Assembly (NCBI RefSeq): GCF_000429665.1
Contig: NZ_AUCH01000003.1
Coordinates: 186,001 to 250,000 of the forward strand
Length of the DNA stretch: 64,000 bases
Direction: 5' to 3'
From: Azovibrio restrictus DSM 23866
GTDB lineage: Bacteria; Pseudomonadota; Gammaproteobacteria; Burkholderiales; Rhodocyclaceae
In this document: positions 11,387-19,677 of the stretch, in pieces
Layout of the letters: each line of letters opens with the position of its first letter
Position numbering within the stretch: position 1 is the stretch's first letter
Program-made: the position numbers and the translations under genes
Notes under the pieces: generated by a model
What the model saw: the letters and a program-made list of their open reading frames with translations, nothing else
Databases searched by the model: none
What the model was told of the DNA's origin: nothing

Positions 11387-12190
11387 TCAGGAGGCCAGAA
11401 GCCCCCACAGCATTTTCAGGGCCAGGAGCAGCAGGACGGCAGCGAAAATCCTTTTCAACTGCCGCACCGGCAGGCGGTGCGCCAGGCGGGCCCCCAGGGG
11501 CGCCGTCAGCACGCTGGCCGCCACCAGCCCCACCAGGGCGGGAAGATACACGAAGCCCAGGCTGTGCTGGGGCAGGCCGGCCACATGCCAGCCATTGAAG
11601 ATGTAGCCGGCAGCCCCGCCGAAGGCGATGGGAAAACCGATGGCCGCCGAGGTCCCGATGGCATGCTGCATGCGCACATTGCACCAGGCCATGAAGGGCA
11701 CGGACAGCACCCCGCCACCGATGGCCACCAGACAGGAAAAAGCCCCTATGCCCAGCCCCACCAGCCCGGTACCCAAGGCCCCCGGCATCTCGCGGCTGGG
11801 CTTGGGCTTGAAGCCGACGATCATCTGCACCGCCACATAGAAGATGAACACGGTGAACAGCACCGCCAGCCAGGCAGCCGGAATGCGGCTTGCCAGCTCC
11901 GTGCCCAACAGGGTGCCGAGCAGGATGCCCGGCGTGATCCGGGCCACGATGGGCCACTGCACCGCCCCATGCTGATGATGGGCCCGTACGCTGGCTATGG
12001 AGGTGAACAGGATGGCCGCCATGGAGGTCCCCAGGGCCAGGTGCATCACCTCCCCGGCAGGAAACTGCTGGGCGGAAAAGACCATGACCAGCAGGGGCAC
12101 CATCACCGACCCTCCGCCTATGCCGAGCAGACCGGCAAAAAAACCCGCGAAGGCGCCCAGCACCAGATACAGCAACCACCATTCCGTCAT
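11387..12190 (-). CDS. TauE/SafE (TSUP) family membrane permease
   Basis: 267 aa with about eight membrane segments. The start MTEWWLLYLVLGAFAGFFAGL is typical, followed by the glycine-rich LLGIGGGSVMVPLL motif of the first repeat and FSCLVAIGGGVLSVPFMAW in the second, the duplicated signature of the family. TSUP proteins export or import sulfite, sulfoacetate or other small sulfur or carbon anions; the substrate here is unknown. A GGTGGA ribosome site precedes the ATG at 12190, so the longer upstream open frame was not used. The methyltransferase-like gene follows by 12 bp, suggesting a two-gene unit. Confidence 0.9.
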   Translation of the reverse strand: MTEWWLLYLVLGAFAGFFAGLLGIGGGSVMVPLLVMVFSAQQFPAGEVMHLALGTSMAAILFTSIASVRAHHQHGAVQWPIVARITPGILLGTLLGTELASRIPAAWLAVLFTVFIFYVAVQMIVGFKPKPSREMPGALGTGLVGLGIGAFSCLVAIGGGVLSVPFMAWCNVRMQHAIGTSAAIGFPIAFGGAAGYIFNGWHVAGLPQHSLGFVYLPALVGLVAASVLTAPLGARLAHRLPVRQLKRIFAAVLLLLALKMLWGLLAS

Positions 12191-12320
12191 GGAAAATCCA
12201 CCCATACGCGCCGCCCCGGGCCAGCCGCGGCGGCAAAGGGCGCATCTTAACAAGATCGGCCCCGCCCCTGGAACGAAGCTTGCGTCAAAGCCGTTCCATC
12301 GCACGCCCGGGGAGACTCCC

Positions 12321-13406
12321 ATGAAAATCGAATCCAGCCAGATCCTGATGCAAATGGAACATCAGGCCGAACAGCAGTCCAGCGCCATCAGCCTGGTCCT
12401 GCCCAACGGGCCCGGCAACAGCTTTGCCGAGCTGTTTGCCTACCTGCGCACCCGCTCGGGCAGCGGCAGCCCCGCGGACCAGCCCCAGGACACGGAAAGC
12501 CCGGGAGATGCCCCGGGACTGCTCATGGCAAACATTGCCGGCGCCCGTCAGCTGCAGGTCAACGCCACGCCCCAGCAGAGCCGCCTGCTGCGGTTGGTGG
12601 AAGAACTGCTGGCCGCCCTGGAAGCCTTGCTGCTCCAGGTGGGCCGACATCAATCAACAGGCGAGGAGCCCCTGGCGGAACAGCTCGGCGCCGCCAGCGC
12701 CGAGGCCGCCGGAACGACGGGGGAAAACCGGGGTGGCCAACCCGCCTGGACCCGGATCACCCTGTCCCAGCAACAGGAAAGCGAAAGCCTCTGCTTTGCC
12801 AGCCAGGGCTGCGTAAGGACGGCCGAGGGCCGGGAAGTCAGCTTCCAGGTCAACTTCAGCATGGCGCGGGAAACCCGGAGCACGACGCTGGAATGGGAAA
12901 GCGGCGGCCTTTCCCGTCTGGTGGATCCCCTGGTGCTGAACTTTCCCGGCCTGGCTGCCGAACTGAGCGGCCAGCGCATCGCCTTCGACCTGAGCGGTGC
13001 CGGGCTGCAGGAAAGCCTGCCTTTGCTGACCGGGGCCAGCGGCTACGTGGCCTTCGACCGGAACGGGGACGGCCGCATCAACGATGGCAGGGAACTGTTC
13101 GGCGCCCAATCCGGGGACGGCTTTGCCGACCTGGCCGCCCTGGACACGGACGGCAATGGCTGGCTGGACGAAGGGGACGACAGCTTTGGCCAGCTGCTGC
13201 TCTGGCGCCCGAACCCGGAGGGCAAGGGGGAACTGCTGCAGCTCGCGGAACTGGGGATAGGCGCCCTGGCGCTCCAGTCCATTGCCACCCCCTTCTGCTT
13301 CAAGGACGAGCAGGGAGGGACCCAGGCGGTCCTGCGCCGCAGCGGCATCTGGCTCGGTGAAAACGGCGGTGCCGGCAGTCTGCAGCACCTGGATGTGGCC
13401 GTCTGA
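12321..13406 (+). CDS. Hypothetical protein with tandem calcium-binding (EF-hand-like) loops
   Basis: 361 aa, start MKIESSQILMQMEHQAEQQ after a GGGGAGACTCCC ribosome site; no signal peptide and no membrane segment. The N-terminal ~170 residues are of low recognisability and rich in Gln and Glu. Residues ~235-290 hold two acidic DxDxDG-like loops: DRNGDGRINDGRELFG and DTDGNGWLDEGDD, which look like calcium-binding EF-hand or dockerin-type loops. Bacterial proteins with this DRNGDG..DGRELFG segment are often annotated only as calcium-binding or VCBS-like and are poorly studied. It stands alone, divergent from the TSUP gene and ended by a strong hairpin. Function unknown. Confidence 0.75.
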   Translation: MKIESSQILMQMEHQAEQQSSAISLVLPNGPGNSFAELFAYLRTRSGSGSPADQPQDTESPGDAPGLLMANIAGARQLQVNATPQQSRLLRLVEELLAALEALLLQVGRHQSTGEEPLAEQLGAASAEAAGTTGENRGGQPAWTRITLSQQQESESLCFASQGCVRTAEGREVSFQVNFSMARETRSTTLEWESGGLSRLVDPLVLNFPGLAAELSGQRIAFDLSGAGLQESLPLLTGASGYVAFDRNGDGRINDGRELFGAQSGDGFADLAALDTDGNGWLDEGDDSFGQLLLWRPNPEGKGELLQLAELGIGALALQSIATPFCFKDEQGGTQAVLRRSGIWLGENGGAGSLQHLDVAV

Positions 13407-13423
13407 GCACGGCAAACAGCAGA

Positions 13424-13459
13424 AAAGCCAAAGGGCGACCGAAGTCGCCCTTTGGCTTT
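13424..13459. terminator. Bidirectional terminator between calcium-loop gene and 6S RNA
   Basis: Perfect 16-bp stem AAAGCCAAAGGGCGAC / GTCGCCCTTTGGCTTT closing a CGAA tetraloop, 18 bp after the stop codon of the plus-strand gene. It also lies a few bases beyond the predicted 3' end of the minus-strand 6S RNA, so it could end both transcripts. Confidence 0.9.
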
Positions 13460-13462
13460 GAT

Positions 13463-13645
13463 TTGGCCCCCGCGAGTGCCGTCAGGCCGGCATCCTGAAC
13501 CTAGGGTCCAGAATGGCCACGTCCCAGCTGAATCAGGTGCGACTGCATACGAGTCGCTCACAACATCAACCTAACGGTTCGCAGCCGATGCCACGCAAGC
13601 ATTGGTTCAAGGAATGTAGGGCCTTAACCAACACCGCAGGGGACA
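13463..13645 (-). ncRNA. ssrS: 6S RNA (ssrS), RNA polymerase-binding regulator
   Basis: About 183 nt, just downstream of zapA on the same strand, the position where ssrS lies in many proteobacteria. On the minus strand the 5' part reads CCCCTGCGGTGTTGG and the 3' part CGGCACTCGCGGGGG; these pair into a long closing stem (GUGUUG with CGGCAC, CCCCUGCG with CGCGGGGG, one bulged U), parallel to the E. coli stem CUGAGAUGUUCGC / GGCGGCAUCUCGGAG. The segment ACATTCCTTGAACC matches the E. coli ACATTCACCTTGAACC region. 6S RNA mimics an open promoter and sequesters sigma70 RNA polymerase in stationary phase. Ends are estimates within a few bases. Confidence 0.88.
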
Positions 13646-13679
13646 CGAGGCGGACGGGTTGCACACCTTCCGGCAGGGC

Positions 13680-14003
13680 TCAGATATCGAGTTCCTGCTG
13701 GTCCAGCAAGGCGTTCAGCCGTGTGTCCATGGCTTCGATTCTACGCTTTACCCCGGAGCTGTCAAAGCTCATTTCTGCCCCCTTGGTGGCACTCAGATGC
13801 TCGTGGGCAATATTCAGCGCAGCCATCACCGCCACCCGCTCGGGTACCGTGTTCTTGGTCTTGTGGGCGATGTCCTGCATCTTGTCATCGACCATCCGCA
13901 CCGCCGCCAGGAGGGCTTCCTGCTCCCCCGGGGGACAGGCCACCCGGTACTCGCGCCCGAGAATCTTCACATCGAGAAAGCTGGCTTCGCCGCTCATCTT
14001 CAC
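13680..14003 (-). CDS. zapA: Cell division protein ZapA
   Basis: About 105-107 aa. The sequence SFLDVKILGREYRVACPPGEQEALLAAVRMVDDKM splits into the N-terminal beta region and helix typical of ZapA; the C-terminal half is a coiled coil. ZapA binds FtsZ and crosslinks protofilaments at the Z-ring. Two starts are possible: a GTG at 14003 that overlaps the upstream gene's stop (GTGA), or an ATG two codons on (MSGEASF, 13997); GGAGGAT lies upstream of both. It follows a ZapB-like coiled-coil gene and precedes the 6S RNA gene. Confidence 0.92.
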   Translation of the reverse strand: MKMSGEASFLDVKILGREYRVACPPGEQEALLAAVRMVDDKMQDIAHKTKNTVPERVAVMAALNIAHEHLSATKGAEMSFDSSGVKRRIEAMDTRLNALLDQQELDI

Positions 14004-14197
14004 TCATCCTCCGGGAGCTGGCCCATCAGGGCTTCCACCCGGGCCCGGGCGGCATCCATGTTGAGCCGCAGCTGGTCCCGCTCGGCCTCGACCGCAGCCA
14101 GCCGCTGCCGCAGGGCGCCATTGTCGGATTGCAGCCGCCCCACCAGGGCGACCACCTTTTCCACCTTGCCAGCAAGGGCTTCAAGTTCCATTTCCAT
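14000..14197 (-). CDS. Small ZapB-like coiled-coil protein (TIGR02449 type)
   Basis: 65 aa starting MEMELEALAGKVEKVV, almost entirely predicted coiled coil with regular leucine and valine heptads (LEALAGKVEKVVALVGRL, then DNGALRQRLAAVEAERDQL). Proteins of this size directly upstream of zapA in beta- and gammaproteobacteria are likened to ZapB, which links ZapA to chromosome organisation. The stop overlaps the zapA start, giving translational coupling. A second ATG two codons downstream is also possible; no convincing ribosome site is seen for either. Confidence 0.75.
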   Translation of the reverse strand: MEMELEALAGKVEKVVALVGRLQSDNGALRQRLAAVEAERDQLRLNMDAARARVEALMGQLPEDE

Positions 14198-14308
14198 GGC
14201 GCGCACTATAGAGGCTGAATCCACGCCGGGTCAAGGAGTAAGCACATGTTTTGAAGGTGATTTATCGACTCCGGCAAAGCCCCCGCAGCCGCGCCGCCCC
14301 GACCTTCG

Positions 14309-14342
14309 TGATACACTGCCGGCCGCCGCCCTCCGGGGCGGC
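14309..14342 (+). promoter_or_regulatory. Probable btuB promoter and leader hairpin
   Basis: TGATACACT at 14309-14317 resembles an extended -10 element upstream of the riboswitch. A GCCGCC / GGCGGC hairpin follows at 14325-14342, just at the predicted 5' end of the leader. No good -35 is visible, so the call is tentative. Confidence 0.4.
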
Positions 14343-14350
14343 TTTCGCAT

Positions 14351-14534
14351 CAGGTGCTGCCGGCATTACCCTGCCGGCGGTTAAACGGGAAAGCGGTGCG
14401 TGCCTCTCCAGGCACCAAGCCGCTGCTGCCCCCGCAACGGTAAGCAAGTGCGGGTCCGTCTTCACGCCACTGGGCCTTGGGCCTGGGAAGGCGACGGATC
14501 AAGACTTGCAAGCCCGGATACCGGCCTCGAGGCG
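14351..14534 (+). promoter_or_regulatory. Cobalamin riboswitch
   Basis: The region contains the class hallmarks in order: GGTGCTGCCGGC near the 5' end, AAACGGGAAAGCGGTGCG, then the B12-box-like core GCTGCCCCCGCAACGGTAAG, GCCACTGG with CTGGGAAGGCG, and AAGCCCGGATACCGGCC at the 3' end. It lies 117 bp upstream of btuB. Adenosylcobalamin-type ligands bound to this leader usually shut off translation or transcription of B12 uptake genes. Between it and btuB, a GGCGG-rich stretch (about 14555-14600) can pair with a following CCGCC, possibly part of the expression platform. Confidence 0.93.
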
Positions 14535-14650
14535 AACCCTTGGAAGTACCGCGGGGTGGCGGTGCCGGAAACCGTTTCCGCCCTCCCCGGACTTCCCTGT
14601 GCCAATCGTTGTTCCGGCCTGCGGGGACGCAGGTCCGAACGGGAGTCTCC

Positions 14651-16507
14651 ATGTCCTTCAAGCAAAAGCCCCTGGCAGCGGCCCTGTGCCTGCTCGCCCT
14701 TCCCCTCAGCCCCGTGTCCGCCCAGGAAGACGAACGGAGCACCGAGGCCATCGTGGTTACCGCCAACCGCCAACCCACCCGCAGCAACGACCTGCTCTCC
14801 GACGTGAGCGTCATCGAGCGCAAGGAAATCGAGGCCGCCGGCCCCAATGCCAGCATCACCGACCTGCTGGCCCGCCAGCCCGGCCTGGAGATCAAGACTG
14901 ACGGGGGTCCGGGCGCCAACTCCGCCGTGTACATCCGGGGCAGCAACGTGGGCCACACCCTGGTGCTGGTGGATGGCCTGCGGGTCGGCTCCGCCACCCT
15001 GGGAGCCGGCAACTGGAGCTACCTGCCCCTGCAGCAGGTGGAGCGGATCGAGATCCTGCGGGGCGCCGCCTCCTCCCTGTATGGTTCCGACGCCATCGGC
15101 GGGGTGGTGCAGATCTTCACCCGCAAGGGCGCCGGCCCCCTGCGTTTCAACGGGGAACTGGGCTACGGCAGCCACCGGACCAGCAGCGTCAGCGCCGGCC
15201 TGTCCGGCGGCCAGCAGGGCTGGAGTTACAGCCTGCAGGTGGGCAGCACCCAGGGACGCGGCTTTTCCGCCATCGAAAACCGGGACAACAGCGCCTACAA
15301 CCCCGACCGGGACGGCCACCGCAACACTAGCGCCAGCGGCCGGCTGGCCTACGCCTACGCTCAGGGGCAGGAGCTGGGCCTGACCTTCCTGCACGCCCGG
15401 GGCTGGAATGAATACGACAGCGGCGGCCCCTGGTCCACGCCCCCGGGCGCCGACTACCGCCAGGACCAGCGCCTCTCGGCTTTCAGCCTCTACAGCCGCA
15501 ACCAGCTGCACGAGCGCTGGACCAGCACCCTGCGCCTGGGGCAGAGCAGCGACGACGCCCGCCAGTTCATGGATGACGAGCGGACTGGCAAGATCCGCAC
15601 CGACCAGACCCAGTACCAGTGGCAGAACGACATCCGCCTGCCCCTGGGGACCGCCTTGCTGGCCCTGGAACGGCTGGAGGAAAAGGTTTCCGGCGACCAG
15701 GCCTACGACCGGGAGCGGCGCCACATCAATTCCTTCCTGCTGGGCTGGAACGGTTACCTGGAACAGCACCGGCTGCAGTTCAACCTGCGCCGGGACGACA
15801 ACTCCCAGTTCGGCGACAAGAACACCGGCTTTGCCGCCTACGGCTACCAGTTCACCCCGGCCCTGCGTGGCAGCGTCTCCTACGGCACCTCCTTCAAGGC
15901 CCCCAGCTTCAACGACCTGTACTGGCCCGGCTCCGGCAATCCGGATCTGAAGCCCGAAACCGGCAAGAACAAGGAAGTGGCCCTGCATTACGAGCAGGGG
16001 GGCCAGCACCTGTCGGCCACCCTGTATCGCAATGACGTGAAGAACCTGATTGCCTGGGCCCCGGAATTCCCGGGCAGCTGGAACTGGATTCCCCAGAACG
16101 TCAACAGCGCCCGCCTCCAGGGCCTGACCCTGGCCTACGAAGGCCAGCTCCAGGGCTTTGACCTGAAGGCCAGCGCCGACTTCCAGGACCCCCGCGACAC
16201 GGACCTGGACAAGGTGCTGCGCTACCGTTCCCGGCGCCACGCCAGTCTGGCCGTGGGCCGCAGCCACGGCCCCCTGGACTGGACGGTGGAATGGCAGGCC
16301 AGCGGCAAGCGCTTCCAGGACGTGAACAACACCCAGTCCCTGGGCGGCTATGCCCTGGTGAACCTCCAGGCCAGCTACCGCCTGGCCCGGGACTGGGCCC
16401 TGTTTGCCCGGGCCAACAACATCTTCGACCGGGATTACGTCCTCAACCAGGACTACGCCACCGACGGGGCCAACTTCTTCTTCGGCGTCCGCTACGCGCC
16501 CCGTTAA
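14651..16507 (+). CDS. btuB: TonB-dependent outer-membrane vitamin B12 receptor
   Basis: 618 aa. A signal peptide of about 25 residues ending VSA|QE is followed by a TonB box-like stretch TEAIVVTANR, a plug domain (residues ~45-150, with VYIRGSNVGHTLVLVDGLRVG and EILRGAASSLYGSDAIGGV) and a 22-stranded barrel with many aromatic-ended strands. The strain of plug and barrel motifs matches BtuB, and the cobalamin riboswitch in its leader confirms corrinoid import. It brings cobalamin into the periplasm with TonB energy, handing it to BtuF. The C-terminus ends FFFGVRYAPR, lacking the terminal aromatic residue common in barrels. First gene of a six-gene B12 operon. Confidence 0.95.
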   Translation: MSFKQKPLAAALCLLALPLSPVSAQEDERSTEAIVVTANRQPTRSNDLLSDVSVIERKEIEAAGPNASITDLLARQPGLEIKTDGGPGANSAVYIRGSNVGHTLVLVDGLRVGSATLGAGNWSYLPLQQVERIEILRGAASSLYGSDAIGGVVQIFTRKGAGPLRFNGELGYGSHRTSSVSAGLSGGQQGWSYSLQVGSTQGRGFSAIENRDNSAYNPDRDGHRNTSASGRLAYAYAQGQELGLTFLHARGWNEYDSGGPWSTPPGADYRQDQRLSAFSLYSRNQLHERWTSTLRLGQSSDDARQFMDDERTGKIRTDQTQYQWQNDIRLPLGTALLALERLEEKVSGDQAYDRERRHINSFLLGWNGYLEQHRLQFNLRRDDNSQFGDKNTGFAAYGYQFTPALRGSVSYGTSFKAPSFNDLYWPGSGNPDLKPETGKNKEVALHYEQGGQHLSATLYRNDVKNLIAWAPEFPGSWNWIPQNVNSARLQGLTLAYEGQLQGFDLKASADFQDPRDTDLDKVLRYRSRRHASLAVGRSHGPLDWTVEWQASGKRFQDVNNTQSLGGYALVNLQASYRLARDWALFARANNIFDRDYVLNQDYATDGANFFFGVRYAPR

Positions 16508-16516
16508 GTCCCTGCC

Positions 16517-17500
16517 ATGCCCAACCGCCGCCGCGCCCTGTTCGTCCTCGCCATCCTCCTGGGACTGGCGGGCCTGAGCCTGGGGGCGGCGCTGCTGGCC
16601 GGATCGGTAGCCACCGGCCCGGCAGAACTCCTGTCCCTGCTGGGCGGGGAACCCTCCCTGGCGGCCGAGGTGGTGCTGCAGCTGCGCCTGCCCCGGGCCC
16701 TGGCCGGCTTCGCCTGCGGCGGCCTGCTGGCCCTGGCCGGAGCCCTGATGCAGGTGCTGCTCCGGAACCCCCTGGCTGACCCCTACGTGCTGGGTATCTC
16801 CGGCGGCGCCGGGGTCGGCGCCCTGGCCGCCATCCTGCTCGGCCTCTCCGGCCTGGGGCTGGACGCCTTCGCCTTCTGTGGTGCCCTGGGCGCCCTGCTG
16901 CTGGTGTTCGGCCTGGCCCACGGGGATGGCAGCTGGACCCAGACCCGGCTGCTCCTCACCGGGGTCATCGTCGCCGCCGGCTGCGGCGCCCTGGTGGCCC
17001 TGATGCTCTCCATCGCCCCGGAATCCAAGCTGCGCGGCATGCTGTTCTGGCTCATGGGGGACCTCTCCCAGGCCGGCACCCCCTGGCCGACCCTGGGCTT
17101 CCTGGCCCTGGCCCTGCTGCTCTCGCTGCCCTATGCCCGGGAACTGAACCTGCTGGCCCGGGGCGCCGAAAGCGCCCAGACCCTGGGAGTGGCCGTGGGC
17201 CGGCTGCGGGGGCTGGTGTATTTCATCGCCGCCCTGGCCACGGCGGCGGCCGTCACCAGCGCCGGTTCCATCGGCTTCATCGGCCTGGTGGTGCCGCACC
17301 TGGTGCGGCTCGCCATCGGCAACGACCAGCGCCTGCTGCTGCCCGCCTCGGTGCTGGCCGGCGGCACCCTGCTCATGGCCGCCGACACCCTGGCCCGCAC
17401 CATCATCGCCCCGGAACAGCTGCCGGTGGGCGTGCTCACCGCCCTGCTCGGGGTGCCCATCTTCCTGTTCCTGCTCTCCCGCACCGGGGGCCGCCCATGA
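16517..17500 (+). CDS. btuC: Vitamin B12 ABC transporter permease (FecCD family)
   Basis: 327 aa, about ten membrane helices. Family motifs include QLRLPRALAGFACGGLLALAG, LRNPLADPYVLGISGGAGVG and the C-terminal VPHLVRLAIGNDQR coupling loop. FecCD permeases form a homodimer that passes siderophores or cobalamin across the inner membrane. Position directly after btuB (9 bp) under the cobalamin riboswitch, with ATPase and binding protein following, assigns it to B12. Its stop overlaps the ATPase start (ATGA). Confidence 0.93.
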   Translation: MPNRRRALFVLAILLGLAGLSLGAALLAGSVATGPAELLSLLGGEPSLAAEVVLQLRLPRALAGFACGGLLALAGALMQVLLRNPLADPYVLGISGGAGVGALAAILLGLSGLGLDAFAFCGALGALLLVFGLAHGDGSWTQTRLLLTGVIVAAGCGALVALMLSIAPESKLRGMLFWLMGDLSQAGTPWPTLGFLALALLLSLPYARELNLLARGAESAQTLGVAVGRLRGLVYFIAALATAAAVTSAGSIGFIGLVVPHLVRLAIGNDQRLLLPASVLAGGTLLMAADTLARTIIAPEQLPVGVLTALLGVPIFLFLLSRTGGRP

Positions 17501-18264
17501 GCCCCCTGCTCACGGCCCGGGAACTGGTGGTCCGCATCGGCGCCCAGGCCGTGTGCTGCGGCCTGGACCTGAGCCTGGCCGCCGGGGAAACCCTGGTGAT
17601 ACTGGGCAAGAACGGGGCCGGCAAATCCACCCTGCTCGCCACCCTGGCGGGCCTGCGCCCGCCCCTGGCCGGGGAAGTGCTGCTGCAGCAGCAGAACTAC
17701 GCCGCCCATGGCCCCCGGGCGGCCGCCCGGCTGCGGGGCTGGCTGGGCCAGCACCGGGGCGACCCTTTCGCCACCACGGTCCTGGAAACCGCCCTCGCCG
17801 GCCGCCATCCGCACCTGGGCCGCTGGCAGTGGGAAGGCCCGGAAGACGCCCGCATCGCCCGCCAGGCCCTGCTGGACCTGGGTCTGCACGGCCTGGAGGA
17901 ACGCGACGTGCAGACCCTCTCCGGCGGCGAACGCCAGCGCCTGGCCATCGCCACCCTGCTCACCCAGGAAGCGCCCCTGATGCTCCTGGACGAACCCTTG
18001 ACCCACCTGGACCTGAACCACCAGATCGCCGTCCTGGACCTCCTGGCCCGCCGCACCCGGGCCGGCGCCGGCCTGATCTCCGTGCTGCACGACCCGGGCC
18101 TGGCCTGGCGCTACGCCGACCGGGTGCTGCTGATCTACGGGGACGGCCACACGGACCTGGGGCCCGCCGACGCACTACTCACCCCGGAACGGCTGCAACG
18201 GCTCTACGGCCATCCCCTGGCCCGGGTGGAGCAGGATGGCCGGGTGGCGTTCATCCCCTGCTGA
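17497..18264 (+). CDS. btuD: Vitamin B12 ABC transporter ATP-binding protein
   Basis: 255 aa cytoplasmic ATPase. Walker A is GKNGAGKSTLL, the ABC signature is LSGGERQRLAIA, Walker B is LMLLDEPLTHLD, and the switch His lies in SVLHDPGLAWRYADRVLL. It powers import through the BtuC dimer. The ATG overlaps the btuC stop by four bases, and btuF begins just after its stop, so the importer is built from one coupled message. Confidence 0.93.
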   Translation: MSPLLTARELVVRIGAQAVCCGLDLSLAAGETLVILGKNGAGKSTLLATLAGLRPPLAGEVLLQQQNYAAHGPRAAARLRGWLGQHRGDPFATTVLETALAGRHPHLGRWQWEGPEDARIARQALLDLGLHGLEERDVQTLSGGERQRLAIATLLTQEAPLMLLDEPLTHLDLNHQIAVLDLLARRTRAGAGLISVLHDPGLAWRYADRVLLIYGDGHTDLGPADALLTPERLQRLYGHPLARVEQDGRVAFIPC

Positions 18265-18265
18265 A

Positions 18266-19084
18266 ATGATGCGCTTCCTCCTCTTCCTCTGCTGGGTCCT
18301 GCTGGCCCAGAGCGCCCAGGCTGCCCCCGACTGCCCGCGCATCGTCAGCCAGTCCCCCTACCTGACCCTGGCCCTGGAGTGGCTGGGCCGGGGCCATTGC
18401 ATCGTCGGGGTCTCCCGCTACGACCGGCAACGGCCGCGGCTGCCCCGCACTGGCGGGGTCATGGACCCGGACGGGGCCGCCATTGCCGCCCTGAAACCGG
18501 ACCTGATCGTGACTTCCGACTGGACCTCCAGCACCACTCTGGAAAGCGTCACCCCGCCCGGCGCCCGGGCCCTGCGCCTGGACGGCTTCGGTTCCCTGAC
18601 CGAAGTGGAAACCCTGCTCGCCACCCTGGCCCGGGAAAGCCGGGCCCCCGGCGCCCGGCAGAAACTGCGGGACTTCTCCCGCCGCTGGCGGCAGCTGGCC
18701 GCCCAGGTGCGGGGCAACGGGCGCCGGGTGCTGCTGGTTTCCGCCTGTTCCGGCAGCCCCTATTCCTTCGGCCGCCAGCATCTGGTCGGCGACATCTTCG
18801 CCCAGGCCGGGTTTACGGTCGTCGAAACCGCGCCCCGCATCCGCCACCTGCGCCCCGGGGAGGAAATCACCGACCTGGACACCCTGGTGGCCAGGACCAG
18901 GCCGGACATCCTGGTCTCCTTCACCCCCCAGTCCGCCGACCACTGCAGCATGATCTCCCCGGACCTGCCGGCCCGCATCGTCGGTCTCCAGGGGGACGAC
19001 TTCTTCCACCCGGGCCCCGGCGTGCTGAAGGCCTATGCCCAGATGCGCGAACAGCTGGGCCCCACCCAGGAGCAGCAGCCATGA
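18266..19084 (+). CDS. btuF: Periplasmic cobalamin-binding protein
   Basis: 272 aa. Starting MMRFLLFLCWVLLAQSAQA, it has a signal peptide of about 20 residues with an A-Q-A cleavage pattern. The body is a class III (TroA/BtuF-like) binding protein: RIVSQSPYLTLALEWLG at the start of the first lobe, IAALKPDLIVTSDW before the interdomain helix, and the second lobe ending near IVGLQGDDFFHPGPG. It delivers cobalamin to BtuCD. The start was placed at the tandem ATGs right after the btuD stop; a longer reading would remove the clean signal peptide. It overlaps cobO by four bases. Confidence 0.9.
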   Translation: MMRFLLFLCWVLLAQSAQAAPDCPRIVSQSPYLTLALEWLGRGHCIVGVSRYDRQRPRLPRTGGVMDPDGAAIAALKPDLIVTSDWTSSTTLESVTPPGARALRLDGFGSLTEVETLLATLARESRAPGARQKLRDFSRRWRQLAAQVRGNGRRVLLVSACSGSPYSFGRQHLVGDIFAQAGFTVVETAPRIRHLRPGEEITDLDTLVARTRPDILVSFTPQSADHCSMISPDLPARIVGLQGDDFFHPGPGVLKAYAQMREQLGPTQEQQP

Positions 19085-19677
19085 GCAAGGACGAACGGCA
19101 CCAGAATCGCATGGTGCGCAAAAAGGAAATCATCGACCAGAAGATCGCCGCCGCCAGTGACGAGCGGGGGGTGCTGCTGGTCAATACCGGCAACGGCAAG
19201 GGCAAGTCCTCCGCCGCCTTCGGCCTGGTGGCCCGGGCCCTGGGCCACGGCCTGAAAGTGGCCGTGGTGCAGTTCGTCAAGGGCCGCTCCGACACCGGCG
19301 AGGAAGCCTTCTTCCGGGCCCAGCCCGGCGTCAGCTGGCACGTCTGCGGCGAAGGCTTCACCTGGGAAACCCAGGACGACGGCCGGGACCAGGCCGCCGC
19401 CGCAGCCGCCTGGCGGATTGTCCTGGAACACCTCAGCAATCCGGCCATCGGCCTCCTGGTGCTGGACGAATTCACCTACGCCCTCAAATACCGCTGGCTG
19501 GAAACAGAGCCGGTGCTGGCCGCCTTCGCCGCCCGGCCGATTCACCAGCACCTGGTCGTCACCGGCCGGGGCGCACCACCGGAACTCGTCGCCCTGGCCG
19601 ACACGGTGACCGAGATGGGCGTGGTCAAACACGCCTTCCAGGCCGGCCTGAAAGCCATGCCCGGCATGGAGTGGTAA
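19081..19677 (+). CDS. cobO: Corrinoid adenosyltransferase (CobO/BtuR type)
   Basis: 198 aa P-loop enzyme with NTGNGKGKSSAAFGLVARALGHG as its inverted Walker A region, then VVQFVKGRSDTGEE and VLDEFTYALKYRWL. It transfers the adenosyl group from ATP to cob(I)alamin or cob(I)yrinic acid diamide, forming adenosylcobalamin. This is the cofactor needed by ScpA in the same window. An N-terminal helix (RMVRKKEIIDQKI) is typical of the family. Starts within the btuF stop and ends in a TAATG junction with cobB. Confidence 0.95.
   Translation: MSKDERHQNRMVRKKEIIDQKIAAASDERGVLLVNTGNGKGKSSAAFGLVARALGHGLKVAVVQFVKGRSDTGEEAFFRAQPGVSWHVCGEGFTWETQDDGRDQAAAAAAWRIVLEHLSNPAIGLLVLDEFTYALKYRWLETEPVLAAFAARPIHQHLVVTGRGAPPELVALADTVTEMGVVKHAFQAGLKAMPGMEW

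Noticed and set aside
14540..14605. Intrinsic terminator between riboswitch and btuB
   Set aside because: GGCGG/CCGCC pairing is possible but there is no T-run; if it matters it is more likely part of a translational expression platform.
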